The notes beneath the pieces were generated by a model. The model saw nothing but the letters and a program-made list of their open reading frames with translations, was not told where the DNA came from and did not search any database. The position numbers and the translations under genes are program-made. Below, one piece after another: positions 51,885-63,774 of a stretch of DNA of 64,000 nucleotides. Origin of the DNA: GCA-2687515 sp002687515 (GTDB lineage Bacteria; Pseudomonadota; Alphaproteobacteria; Rhodospirillales; UBA2165); contig JASLNU010000134.1 of the NCBI GenBank assembly GCA_030745835.1, forward strand, positions 6,752-70,751, read 5' to 3'. Positions within the stretch are counted from its first letter, which is position 1. Every line of letters starts with the position of its first letter.

Positions 51885-52346
51885 TTAACCGTGCGCACCC
51901 GTGACCGCCCCGAATACGACGATCACCGACAGGGTAATCAGCACAATGTGCAGGCGCTGGATCAAGACCATAGTCGCTTGCGGCGCGGCCTCGGCCCGGC
52001 GCCGGAACCAGGCGTGCAGGAACCAGGGCTCAAATACGAACAGCATCAATGAAAACAGTACCCAGATCAGCACCATGCCGTGCATCCACCAATAGGCGGG
52101 ATCGAGGAAACGGTCCCAGGCATCGAACCGGTAAATCAGGTAAAGGCCGGTGAGCCCGGCGATCAGTGTGGTGTAGCGGGATTGGCGGGCGAAGGGGCTT
52201 TCCAGCGCCTCGAACAGATCGATGCCGGAGCCCTCACCCCGACGCCGGATCGACGGCAGCAAAACCATGGTGACGAACGATACGCCGCCGATCCACATGA
52301 TAACGGCGATGACATGCAGGGCGCGGGCAATGGCCAGATCATCCAT
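51885..52346 (-). CDS. Four-helix membrane protein (CopD/HemJ-like topology)
   Basis: A 153-residue integral membrane protein with about four helices. Histidines occur at helix ends (ALHVIAVIMWIGG, WWMHGMVLIW, QRLHIVLITL), as in heme-binding CopD- or HemJ-like small membrane proteins. The name is by resemblance only. It lies 39 bases downstream of ilvD on the same strand, so it may be cotranscribed. Confidence 0.6.
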   Translation of the reverse strand: MDDLAIARALHVIAVIMWIGGVSFVTMVLLPSIRRRGEGSGIDLFEALESPFARQSRYTTLIAGLTGLYLIYRFDAWDRFLDPAYWWMHGMVLIWVLFSLMLFVFEPWFLHAWFRRRAEAAPQATMVLIQRLHIVLITLSVIVVFGAVTGAHG

Positions 52347-52385
52347 GGTGCGCCTCCCCCGACAAAACCCCGGCGGCCCCGCGGC

Positions 52386-54236
52386 CTAACGCTCGACCTG
52401 GGTGACGTCGCGGACGGCGCCCATGGCGGCGCTGGTGGTCAGCGCCGCATAGGCGCGCAGGGCCGGCGAAACTTTTCGCGTCCTTGGGCCCGCCGGTTTC
52501 CAGGCACCGGCGCCCTTGGCGTCCATGGCTTGGCGGCGGCGTTCCAATTCGGCGTCATCGACGGCCACATTGATGCCGCGCCCGGGGATATCGATGTCGA
52601 TGATATCGCCTTCCTCGATCAAGCCGATGGCGCCGCCCTCGGCGGCTTCGGGCGAGACATGGCCGATCGAGAGGCCCGTTGTGCCGCCGGAAAAACGGCC
52701 GTCGGTGATCAGCGCGCAGTCCTTGCCGAGGCCCATCGATTTCAAATAGCTGGTCGGATACAGCATTTCCTGCATGCCGGGGCCGCCCTTGGGACCTTCA
52801 TAACGAATGAGGACGATATCGCCGGCCTTGATCTGGCGGCCGAGGATGGCCTTGCAGGAATCTTCCTGGGCTTCGAAGATGCGCGCCGGGCCGGAGAATT
52901 TGAGGTTGCTTTGATCGACGCCGGCGGTCTTCACGATGCAGCCATCGAGCGCGATGTTGCCGTAAAGAACGGCGAGCCCGCCATCGGGGCTGTAGGCATG
53001 TTCGACATCGCGGACGCAGCCATTTTCCCGGTCCAGGTCCAAACTGTCGTAACGCTCCGCCTGGCTGAAGGCTTGGGTGGTGGCGACGCCGCCGGGCGCG
53101 GCGCGGTAAAAGCTATGCACCTCGGGATCGTTGTTGCGGCGCACGTCCCAGATGTCGATGGCGTTGCCCAGCGTCGGCGCATGGACGGTCGGCACATCGC
53201 GCTCGATCAGCCCGCCCCGGTCCAACTCGCCGATGATCGCCATGATGCCGCCGGCCCGGTGCACGTCTTCCAGATGATAGTCCTGGCTCGACGGCGCCAC
53301 CTTGCAGATGTTGGGCACCTTGCGGCTCAGGCGGTCGATATCGGCCATCGAGAAATCGATCTCGCCTTCCTGGGCGATGGCTAAGAGATGCAGCACCGTG
53401 TTGGTCGAGCCGCCCATGGCGATATCAAGGGTCATGGCGTTTTCAAAGCCGGCCTTGCCGGCGCCGCGCGGCAGGGCGGTTTCGTCGCCGTCATCGTAAT
53501 AGCGGCGGCAAAGCTCCATAATCTGGCGCCCGGCGCCGAGGAACAGATCCTTGCGGTCGGCGTGGGTGGCCAGCATCGAGCCGTTGCCGGGCAGCCCCAG
53601 GCCCATGGCCTCGGCCAGGCAGTTCATCGAATTGGCGGTAAACATGCCCGAGCATGAGCCGCAAGTGGGGCAGGATGCGCGTTCATATTGCAGCGCCACC
53701 TCGTCGCTGACATCGGGGTTGGCGCCTTCGATCATGGCGTCGATCAGATCGATTTTCCGTGTCTCGCCATCGACCACGATCTTGCCCGCTTCCATCGGCC
53801 CGCCGGAAATAAAGATGGCGGGAATGTTGAGGCGCATGGCGGCCATCAGCATGCCCGGCGTGATCTTGTCGCAGTTGGAGATGCAGACCATGGCGTCGGC
53901 GCAATGGGCGTTGACCATATATTCGACGCTGTCGGCGATGATTTCCCGGCTGGGAAGCGAATAGAGCATGCCGTCATGGCCCATGGCGATGCCGTCATCG
54001 ATGGCGATGGTGTTGAACTCCTTGGCGACGCCGCCGGCGGCCTCGACCTCGCGCGCCACCATCTGGCCCAAATCCTGAAGATGCACATGGCCGGGCACGA
54101 ACTGGGTGAAGGAATTGGCGACGGCGATGATCGGCTTGCCGAAATCATCGTCGCTCATGCCGGTGGCGCGCCACAGCCCGCGTGCGCCTGACATATTGCG
54201 GCCATGGGTGGATGTCTTGGAACGAAGTTCGGGCAT
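52386..54236 (-). CDS. ilvD: Dihydroxy-acid dehydratase
   Basis: An Fe-S enzyme of valine, leucine and isoleucine synthesis, converting dihydroxy acids to 2-oxo acids. It has 616 residues, the E. coli-type length. The cluster cysteines appear in ISNCDKITPG and PTCGSCSGMFTANSMNCL, and the C-terminal GRFSGGTTGLSIGHVSPEAAEGG is present. Single gene, or followed by the small membrane protein. Confidence 0.97.
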   Translation of the reverse strand: MPELRSKTSTHGRNMSGARGLWRATGMSDDDFGKPIIAVANSFTQFVPGHVHLQDLGQMVAREVEAAGGVAKEFNTIAIDDGIAMGHDGMLYSLPSREIIADSVEYMVNAHCADAMVCISNCDKITPGMLMAAMRLNIPAIFISGGPMEAGKIVVDGETRKIDLIDAMIEGANPDVSDEVALQYERASCPTCGSCSGMFTANSMNCLAEAMGLGLPGNGSMLATHADRKDLFLGAGRQIMELCRRYYDDGDETALPRGAGKAGFENAMTLDIAMGGSTNTVLHLLAIAQEGEIDFSMADIDRLSRKVPNICKVAPSSQDYHLEDVHRAGGIMAIIGELDRGGLIERDVPTVHAPTLGNAIDIWDVRRNNDPEVHSFYRAAPGGVATTQAFSQAERYDSLDLDRENGCVRDVEHAYSPDGGLAVLYGNIALDGCIVKTAGVDQSNLKFSGPARIFEAQEDSCKAILGRQIKAGDIVLIRYEGPKGGPGMQEMLYPTSYLKSMGLGKDCALITDGRFSGGTTGLSIGHVSPEAAEGGAIGLIEEGDIIDIDIPGRGINVAVDDAELERRRQAMDAKGAGAWKPAGPRTRKVSPALRAYAALTTSAAMGAVRDVTQVER

Positions 54237-54318
54237 GGCATATCCTTAGGCTATTTGCGGGCGTGACCATAGCCGCGCCGGGCGGCGCATTCCACCCCAC
54301 ATTTCTTGGGGCCAAAAC

Positions 54319-54379
54319 GACGCAGCCCGGCTGGGGATGGCCGGGTCGGCCAGCCGGGCGAGAAACACGCTCGGACATC
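54319..54379 (+). repeat. Dispersed palindromic repeat, family A, copy 3
   Basis: Same 42-base core and CTCGGACAT end as the copies at 5806 and 51788. Unlike those, it lies upstream of a gene (ilvD, opposite strand) and not behind a stop codon. Confidence 0.8.
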
Positions 54380-54419
54380 AAAAATGACCGGCACGATATT
54401 CGCCTGAACAATGGCATCA

Positions 54420-54499
54420 GGGCGGGTTGGAAACCCGCCCCTACACGAATCATGATGCTTGGTTGGTTTGTACCGTAGGGGCGGGTTTCAAACCCGCCC
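54420..54499 (+). repeat. Double-hairpin dispersed repeat, family B, copy 2
   Basis: Hairpin units at 54420-54444 and 54475-54499, each with GGCGGGTT and AACCCGCC arms, facing through CTAC and GTAG, as in the copy at 6615-6693. Confidence 0.8.
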
Positions 54500-54630
54500 G
54501 TGCTAGCGATACGCTCGGGCCTGATTTATGTGCTTTAAGCCTTTCGGCTACTGATCACCGAAACCGCCGGGCCTGCCTGTACGCGCGCGGGCCGACCATG
54601 CCACCCCCCGCGCGCTATGTCGTTTGCCGT

Positions 54631-55215
54631 TCACAGCCGGTCCAACGGCCCCTTGGCCATTTCATCGAGGGTTTCCTCGATCTCCTTGAGGCGCTTTTCC
54701 AGATCGACGTCTAGCTGCGCCAGTTGCCGGTCAAACAGGTAAACCCGGGCAAAATGATCCTTGCGGCGGCCGAGCTGGTAATAGCGGTCGAGCCGGCGCA
54801 CGCCCCAGGCGCCGAGGACCGCGAACATGATGCCGCCGGCGACGATCAGGATCACCGCCGCCGTCTGCCGGTCGGGCGCCGCCTCGGCGGCCAGCACCGT
54901 GCCCCAGAAACCAATGGTAATCAGGCAGGCGGCGCCGACGGCAAGGCCACGGGTGATGAAGCGCTGATCATTGCGCCAGTGGCGTTCGGCATCGCGGATC
55001 GCGTTGTCGACCTCGTGCACCGCCAGTTCCTGCCAGCGCTTGAAGGAAATGCCGCCGCGCTGGCTGCGCCCCTCGCGGATGAACTGTTCCAGGCGCTTGA
55101 CGATGACGTCGGCGCGCTCAACCGGCGTCGGGTTCTGTCCGAGCCAATATTCGGTGTAGTCCCGCGCCTTGAAGGGGGGCGGGGTTGCGGGCAGGTCTTG
55201 GTCGCTGTCGCTCAT
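54631..55215 (-). CDS. Two-helix membrane protein with coiled-coil ends
   Basis: A 194-residue protein with a charged N-terminal half, two hydrophobic helices (about 91-110 and 118-138) and a C-terminal coiled coil (FDRQLAQLDVDLEKRLKEIEETLDEM). It is not recognised. The ATG at 55213-55215 lies 8 bases after the merR stop, so it is cotranscribed with the regulator. A link to metal response is only positional. Confidence 0.65.
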   Translation of the reverse strand: MSDSDQDLPATPPPFKARDYTEYWLGQNPTPVERADVIVKRLEQFIREGRSQRGGISFKRWQELAVHEVDNAIRDAERHWRNDQRFITRGLAVGAACLITIGFWGTVLAAEAAPDRQTAAVILIVAGGIMFAVLGAWGVRRLDRYYQLGRRKDHFARVYLFDRQLAQLDVDLEKRLKEIEETLDEMAKGPLDRL

Positions 55216-55223
55216 GTCCGGAG

Positions 55224-55634
55224 TCACGCGGCGGCGTACAGGGTGTCGATGATCGGACAATCGGGCACCTCGGTGCCGCTGCATTCGGACACCATCTGCG
55301 CCAGCACGCCTTCCAGGCTTTGCAGATCCGCGATCTTTTGCCGGACCTCGCCGAGATGCGCCTCGGTGACCGACTTGACCTCGGCGCAGCTCAAAGAGCC
55401 GCCATCGACCAGGCCCAAAAGGGTCCTGATTTCGCCGACCGAGAATCCGAGCCGGCGGCAGCGCATGACGAACGACAGGCGCTTGAGCTGTCCGTGATCG
55501 AACAATCGGTGGCCGCCCGCCGTCCGGCCCGGATTCATCAAGCCGATTTTTTCGTAATAGCGGATGGTTTCGATATTACAGCCGGTGCGCTGCGACAATG
55601 CGCCGATGCCCAAGGCCCGTTGCCGATTTGCCAT
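55224..55634 (-). CDS. merR: MerR-family regulator, mercury-type
   Basis: A metal-responsive activator/repressor of 136 residues. The winged helix (LGIGALSQRTGCNIETIRYYEKIGLM) is typical. Cys83, Cys118 and Cys126 correspond closely to the three Hg(II)-binding cysteines of classical MerR (82, 117, 126), with one residue less between the last two. It is divergent from the GDCC gene and faces a MerR-type promoter with a 19-base spacer. No merA, merT or merP is in the window. Confidence 0.85.
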   Translation of the reverse strand: MANRQRALGIGALSQRTGCNIETIRYYEKIGLMNPGRTAGGHRLFDHGQLKRLSFVMRCRRLGFSVGEIRTLLGLVDGGSLSCAEVKSVTEAHLGEVRQKIADLQSLEGVLAQMVSECSGTEVPDCPIIDTLYAAA

Positions 55635-55661
55635 TGAATTTAATCCCATTGAATTTATTGC

Positions 55662-55692
55662 TTGTATCTGTAGCCGCTACAGATTGTAGCAT
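55662..55692 (+). promoter_or_regulatory. MerR-type promoter and operator for the GDCC gene
   Basis: TTGTAT (-35, 55662-55667) and TAGCAT (-10, 55687-55692) are separated by 19 bases, the over-long spacer used by MerR activators. The spacer holds a perfect 9-1-9 palindrome, ATCTGTAGC-C-GCTACAGAT (55666-55684). The expected transcript start falls at about 55698-55700, on the ATG itself. Confidence 0.75.
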
Positions 55693-55698
55693 GACAGC

Positions 55699-55980
55699 AT
55701 GGAAACGCCAGAAAAGAACCCAGAAAAGAACCAAGAACCGGATACCGCATTCAAAATCGAGCCGGCTTCGACCATCACCTGTCCCGAATGCGGTCATCAG
55801 GAAACCGAAACCATGCCGACGGATTCCTGCCAATGGTTCTACGACTGCAAGGGTTGCGGTGAAGTACTGAAGCCGCTGCCCGGCGATTGCTGCGTCTATT
55901 GCTCCTACGGCACGGTTCCCTGCCCGCCGATCCAGATTGCGCGGGCATCGGGCGAGGCGGACGCCAGTTGCTGCGGCTGA
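55699..55980 (+). CDS. GDCCVxC-domain protein
   Basis: A 93-residue cysteine-rich protein of the GDCCVxC (seleno)protein family. CPECG near residue 28 and CKGCGEVLKPLPGDCCVYCSYGTVPCPPIQ are diagnostic, and a final ASCCG adds two cysteines. All family positions are Cys here and there is no in-frame UGA. Such proteins accompany mercury and arsenic resistance genes and probably bind thiophilic metals. The gene is divergent from merR and seems to be read from a transcript with almost no leader. Confidence 0.88.
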   Translation: METPEKNPEKNQEPDTAFKIEPASTITCPECGHQETETMPTDSCQWFYDCKGCGEVLKPLPGDCCVYCSYGTVPCPPIQIARASGEADASCCG

Positions 55981-55984
55981 ACTG

Positions 55985-56560
55985 CTAGCCGCCCTCGGCC
56001 TGCTTTTTCTTGAGGCGTTCGCGCAGCCAGGGCATCAGGCTGAGGTTTTGTTCCGGGCCGCCCTCGACGACAAATTCGAAAGCGGCCTGATAAACCGGGG
56101 CCGGGGCAAAGCCGGGCAGGCGAAAACGTACGCCGCCGTCGGCGTTCAAGAAAAGGGCGGTCGGCGTGTTGGTGACGGTGATCGAGCGGGCATAATCCTG
56201 CTCAGCCATGGTTTCACCACCCGGCAGCGTCACCTGACGCTTACCCCAGAGATCCAATTGCAAAAAATTGAAATGCTTGGTGATGAATTCGACCAGCCCC
56301 TTGTCGGTAAAATTCTTCTCGTGCAGAGCCTTGCAATAGACACAGCCCTTTTGTTCGAACAGGATCACCAAACCCTTGCCGGCTTGCTCGGCCTGCTTGA
56401 GGCTTTCCTTAAGAACAAATTTCGGCTGATCCTTGATCCAGGGCTGATGGTGCATGCCGTTGGGCTTCAACTGCGCCGCCGGGGCTTCGGACAGCCAGAT
56501 GACCGCAAGGCCGATCAGAACAATAAAGCCAATGCGCCGAATAAATGAATAATGGGGCAT
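55985..56560 (-). CDS. Thioredoxin-fold protein, SoxW/DsbD-like, exported
   Basis: A 191-residue thioredoxin-like protein with an N-terminal signal anchor or signal peptide (FIVLIGLAVIWLSEAPAAQ). The active site Cys73-Val-Tyr-Cys76 lies in LVILFEQKGCVYCKALHEKNF, and the later TNTPTALFL holds the cis-proline. It is likely a periplasmic thiol reductant or thioredoxin, like SoxW. Its stop is 4 bases from the convergent GDCC gene; both deal with thiols, but they are not cotranscribed. Confidence 0.85.
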   Translation of the reverse strand: MPHYSFIRRIGFIVLIGLAVIWLSEAPAAQLKPNGMHHQPWIKDQPKFVLKESLKQAEQAGKGLVILFEQKGCVYCKALHEKNFTDKGLVEFITKHFNFLQLDLWGKRQVTLPGGETMAEQDYARSITVTNTPTALFLNADGGVRFRLPGFAPAPVYQAAFEFVVEGGPEQNLSLMPWLRERLKKKQAEGG

Positions 56561-56702
56561 GATAAATTCTGTCTCACGTCTAATTACAACAACCTAATGT
56601 GCTTCAATGCCGCCCGGCGGCGCGCCGGTCAAGCGGACCTCTCCAAGAATTGAAGATGCGCGAAGCGGAGGAATCAACCGGCGCCGGGATTGAAAAAAAT
56701 TG

Positions 56703-57575
56703 CTAACCGCCGAACTTGAAGATACAGCCGTCCGTGCCGGAGACGATGTGCCCGGCCGAATCGTCCGGAAAATGCGCCGGCAGGATCAGCGTTTCGGTAT
56801 CGGCGTGGCGTTCGACGAAGGCCGTCCGCGTCGCCGCCGATTGCACCGGGTCGTCGCAGAAGATGGAGCTTAATTGCGGCTCCGGCACCTGGATCGGATG
56901 GTGCATGGCATCGCCGCAGAAAGCCGCCATGGCGCCGCCCGATTCCAGATAAAGGCAGACCAGGCCCGGGGAATGGCCGGGCATCGGCTCGAGGCGCAGG
57001 CCATCGCGAATCTGATGGTCGCCGGCGACAAGATCGGCCCTGCCCGCCTCCATCACCGGCAACACACTTTCGGCAAATGACGCGCCCATCCAGTCGAGCC
57101 GCGTATATTCCTTTTCCCAATATTCGAAGTCGGTCTTGTTAAAGAGGTAACGGGCGTTGGCGAAGGTCGGCACCCAGGCGCCGTTTTCGAGGCGCGTGTT
57201 CCAGCCGACATGGTCCATGTGCAGATGCGTGCAGAGGACCAGGTCGACCTCTTCCGGGCGCACACCGGCGGCCACGAGGTTATCCAGCATCGGCATCTTC
57301 TGCTGGTGGAAATCGGGCCGCGCGTGATTGGTCTTGTCGGAACCGATGCAGGTATCGACCAGGATGGTCAGCCCGGCGAAGCGGATCAGGTAGGATTGGT
57401 GGGTCAAGATCAAAAGGCCGGTGTCTGGCTGCACGCAGTTGGGTTCCAGCCAGTCGCGGTGCTTGTCGACAAGATCGGGCGTCGCGTCCGGAAACATTTC
57501 CTGCGCCGTCCGCGTCGGCACGCGCATTTCCAGAACCGATTCGATAATCGCATCGCCTATCTTCTTAGCTAGCAT
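56703..57575 (-). CDS. MBL-fold metallo-hydrolase (lactonase-like)
   Basis: A metallo-beta-lactamase-fold enzyme of 290 residues. The zinc motif is THLHMDHVGWNT, with further ligands in PGHSPGLV and FCGDAMHHPIQ. The arrangement resembles N-acyl-homoserine-lactone lactonases and related hydrolases; the substrate is not established. Single gene. Confidence 0.85.
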   Translation of the reverse strand: MLAKKIGDAIIESVLEMRVPTRTAQEMFPDATPDLVDKHRDWLEPNCVQPDTGLLILTHQSYLIRFAGLTILVDTCIGSDKTNHARPDFHQQKMPMLDNLVAAGVRPEEVDLVLCTHLHMDHVGWNTRLENGAWVPTFANARYLFNKTDFEYWEKEYTRLDWMGASFAESVLPVMEAGRADLVAGDHQIRDGLRLEPMPGHSPGLVCLYLESGGAMAAFCGDAMHHPIQVPEPQLSSIFCDDPVQSAATRTAFVERHADTETLILPAHFPDDSAGHIVSGTDGCIFKFGG

Positions 57576-57878
57576 GCCGCCTCCTCCCGTGCATCTCCCG
57601 GCTACATAGCAGATCGGGCGGAACGCGTCTAAAGCTTAAGGCGCCTTTTGAGGCCGCCGGCGCCGGCCGCATGATCACCGGTCCCCGCATGGCTGGCTAC
57701 CGGTTGCCGAATTTGTTGGGGAGAAAGGCACCAATTTTGATTGAATTGGGTGCGACTATCCCCATATTTTATGGTGGAGCTATCCCGATTAGTGGCCTGG
57801 GGAGAAATGCGGACCCTCTAAATCTACTGAAAGCACTGTAAAACTTAGATTTCTGGGGTGTCCGCACAAAAGTTGGCG
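57576..57878. other. Intergenic region with inverted family E repeats
   Basis: No gene is seen. The right half carries an imperfect inverted repeat built from family E sequences just before the histidine kinase gene. Confidence 0.6.
57799..57866. repeat. Inverted pair of family E repeats
   Basis: GGGGAGAAATGCGGAC (57799-57814) followed by CCTCTAAATCTA faces TAGATTTCTGGGGTGTCCGCA (57846-57866). The arms resemble the single copy at 34331-34357. The pair could form a hairpin in the leader of the kinase gene. Confidence 0.5.
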
Positions 57879-60140
<2,262 letters not shown>

Positions 60141-60236
60141 CGACGCGATTGCTCCGCGCCGACGGCCGCGGCAACGACAACACGCCAGCATTGCACATGT
60201 GGCGGTGCTAGCCCATTGTACTGACGCGCATCAATT

Positions 60237-60272
60237 CCGACACAATTATTGATATGCTATAATTGTGGTCGG
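60237..60272. promoter_or_regulatory. Dyad operator over a -10 box upstream of bacteriohemerythrin
   Basis: CCGACACAATTAT (60237-60249) and ATAATTGTGGTCGG (60259-60272) are complementary except for one extra base, with a 9-base centre. The right arm overlaps a perfect TATAAT (60258-60263). The -35 region is poor, suggesting activator control or a repressor that covers the promoter. The regulator is unknown. Confidence 0.55.
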
Positions 60273-60296
60273 GTTTAATTGTTCGAGGATTAATTT

Positions 60297-60704
60297 ATGC
60301 CAGAATTGGTTTGGCGGGATGAATACTCGGTCGGCGTCAAGGAACTTGACGTTCAACACCAGATTATCATTCAGTTTATCAACGAGTTGAACGACACCGA
60401 GCGGCTGCGGAACGCGCCGGATGAAGTGGACCGCATCCTGGACCGGCTGACCGAATACGTGATCACCCATTTCGCCCTCGAAGAAGAATATATGGAGCGC
60501 TTCGACTACGAAGGCCTTGAAGACCATCTTGAGAAACATATCCACTATATCGAGACCATCGCAGACCTGACCCAGGATCAGGTCGATCAGAAGGATAAGG
60601 TATATGAGGAGTTAATGGGTTTTTTGAACCAATGGTGGACCAATCACATCCTCAAGGCGGATAAGAAATACAGCAAAACCTTCAACGACAACGGGCTTCG
60701 TTAA
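60297..60704 (+). CDS. Bacteriohemerythrin
   Basis: A 135-residue oxygen-binding di-iron protein. All seven ligands are present at His21, His58, Glu62, His77, His81, His117 and Asp122, in the canonical pattern. It probably stores or delivers oxygen, or senses it, in the cytoplasm. A dyad operator precedes it, and the small membrane-protein gene follows after 3 bases. Confidence 0.95.
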   Translation: MPELVWRDEYSVGVKELDVQHQIIIQFINELNDTERLRNAPDEVDRILDRLTEYVITHFALEEEYMERFDYEGLEDHLEKHIHYIETIADLTQDQVDQKDKVYEELMGFLNQWWTNHILKADKKYSKTFNDNGLR

Positions 60705-60707
60705 GCA

Positions 60708-60992
60708 ATGGCGGACAAGAGCAAAGCATCCGATTTTAAGCGCCGGCGCGAACGCAACGCCAAGCTTCGCGAGAACCGCGACCTCCTCGATCATGAAGCC
60801 GAGGATCGCTCCCGGCGGATCAAAATCCGCCGCCAGCAGCGCCTCAAGAAAGAGGCGGCGGCACGTATCCAAAAACGCAAACGCATGTTCAAGGTGGCGA
60901 TCGTCTGGGTCGGCCTGATCTTCCTCGGGTTCTTGGCCGCGACTTGGTTTTCAGCCGATTTCGTCCACTGGATGGACAGTTTCCTGAATTAG
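60708..60992 (+). CDS. Small basic coiled-coil protein with C-terminal membrane helix
   Basis: A 94-residue protein. The first ~60 residues are highly charged and helical (KRRRERNAKLRENRDLL, RRIKIRRQQRLKKEAAARIQKRKR), followed by one hydrophobic helix (about 62-82). It is unrecognised. Because it begins 3 bases after bacteriohemerythrin, it may anchor that protein or a partner at the membrane; this is inference. Confidence 0.7.
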   Translation: MADKSKASDFKRRRERNAKLRENRDLLDHEAEDRSRRIKIRRQQRLKKEAAARIQKRKRMFKVAIVWVGLIFLGFLAATWFSADFVHWMDSFLN

Positions 60993-61017
60993 AGAAGGCG
61001 TTTCGGCGAAAGTTCAC

Positions 61018-61833
61018 TTAACGTGCCAGTGCCTCCAGATATTCGCCCCGGATGCGCTCGATGTCGGCCCTGAGTTGTGTGCCGTATTTGCGCATTTCCC
61101 GCCAATCCGTTTCGCTCATCGGATCAAGGATCGCCGCCTTGGTGCTCGGCCGCTGCAGCGCCCGCGCCCACCATTCTTGAGTCAAAGGCCGGTGGTCCAG
61201 CCAGATATCAAGGAGGTTCAGGAAATCGAGCCGGCCGACATAGGGGATCATGTTGATATCGGCGAGGCTGAAATCGGCGCCCAACAGCCAGGGCCCGGCT
61301 TCGCCCAAATCGGCTTCCATTTTCTTGAAGGCCTTTTCGTAATCGGCCACCGATTCCAAAACATAATGGCTGTCGGTGCCATGTTCGAAAGTATCGATGA
61401 AACGCGCCCGGCGTTCCGGATCGCCCACATTCTCGAACCGGGTCTGGCGCTGTTCCTCGGTCATACCCCGCATGCGGGCGCGGAAATGGGCGGAAAAGCT
61501 GATCTCGCGGGTGGCTTCGAAAATCTGTTCGTCGACCAGCTTCGACCACATGCGCATGCGGGTCTTTTGATAGGCGTCGCGGGGCACCAGCGGCGTATCG
61601 GGAAACACTTCGTCCAGATATTAGCAGATCAGGCTGGATTCCGGGATCACATGATCATCGTGCACCAGGGTCGGCACCACGCCCTTGGGATTGAGCTTGA
61701 GGTACTCAGGATCGTACTGCTCGTTGGTGAACAGGTTGACCACCGCCGGCTCGTATTCGAGGGACTTTTCGTCGAGGGTGATAAGCACCTTCTGGGTGCA
61801 GATCGAATTGGGCGAAAGATATAGTTTGAGCAT
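61018..61833 (-). pseudogene. Glutathione S-transferase gene interrupted by one stop codon
   Basis: The frame from 61833 gives a GST N-terminal thioredoxin-like domain (MLKLYLSPNSICTQKVLITL, PKGVVPTLVHDD, PESSLIC). It then hits TAA at 61621-61623 and continues in the same phase with YLDEVFPDTPLVPRDAYQKTRMR and a complete GST C-terminal helical domain. Family members read E-S-S-x-I-C-E-Y-L at this spot, so TAA most likely replaces GAA by a single base change. The full length would be 271 residues. Either a recent pseudogene or a sequence error; TAA is not a selenocysteine codon. Confidence 0.8.
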
Positions 61834-61914
61834 GGAATGGTTTCCCTGGTGTTGGCTAAAGGTAACGAAGGCAAGCTTTGCCGATAACTGAACTCAATCT
61901 GTCTTACGATAATT

Positions 61915-63774
<1,860 letters not shown>

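Larger units (their letters stand above)
54237..54630. other. Intergenic region with two repeat families
   Basis: Behind the ilvD start lie one family A element and, 40 bases later, one family B element in the same order and orientation as at 5.8-6.7 kb. The rest (54500-54630) shows no gene. Confidence 0.7.

Noticed and set aside
52080..53384. A 434-codon plus-strand frame opposite ilvD
   Set aside because: ilvD is unmistakable on the other strand, and the frame also runs through the small membrane-protein gene.
55699..55980. GDCC protein as a second selenoprotein
   Set aside because: All conserved positions are ordinary Cys codons and no in-frame TGA interrupts the gene.
61621..61623. Stop codon in the GST gene as a recoded amino acid
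   Set aside because: The codon is TAA, not TGA, and family members have Glu there; a mutation or error is the simpler reading.
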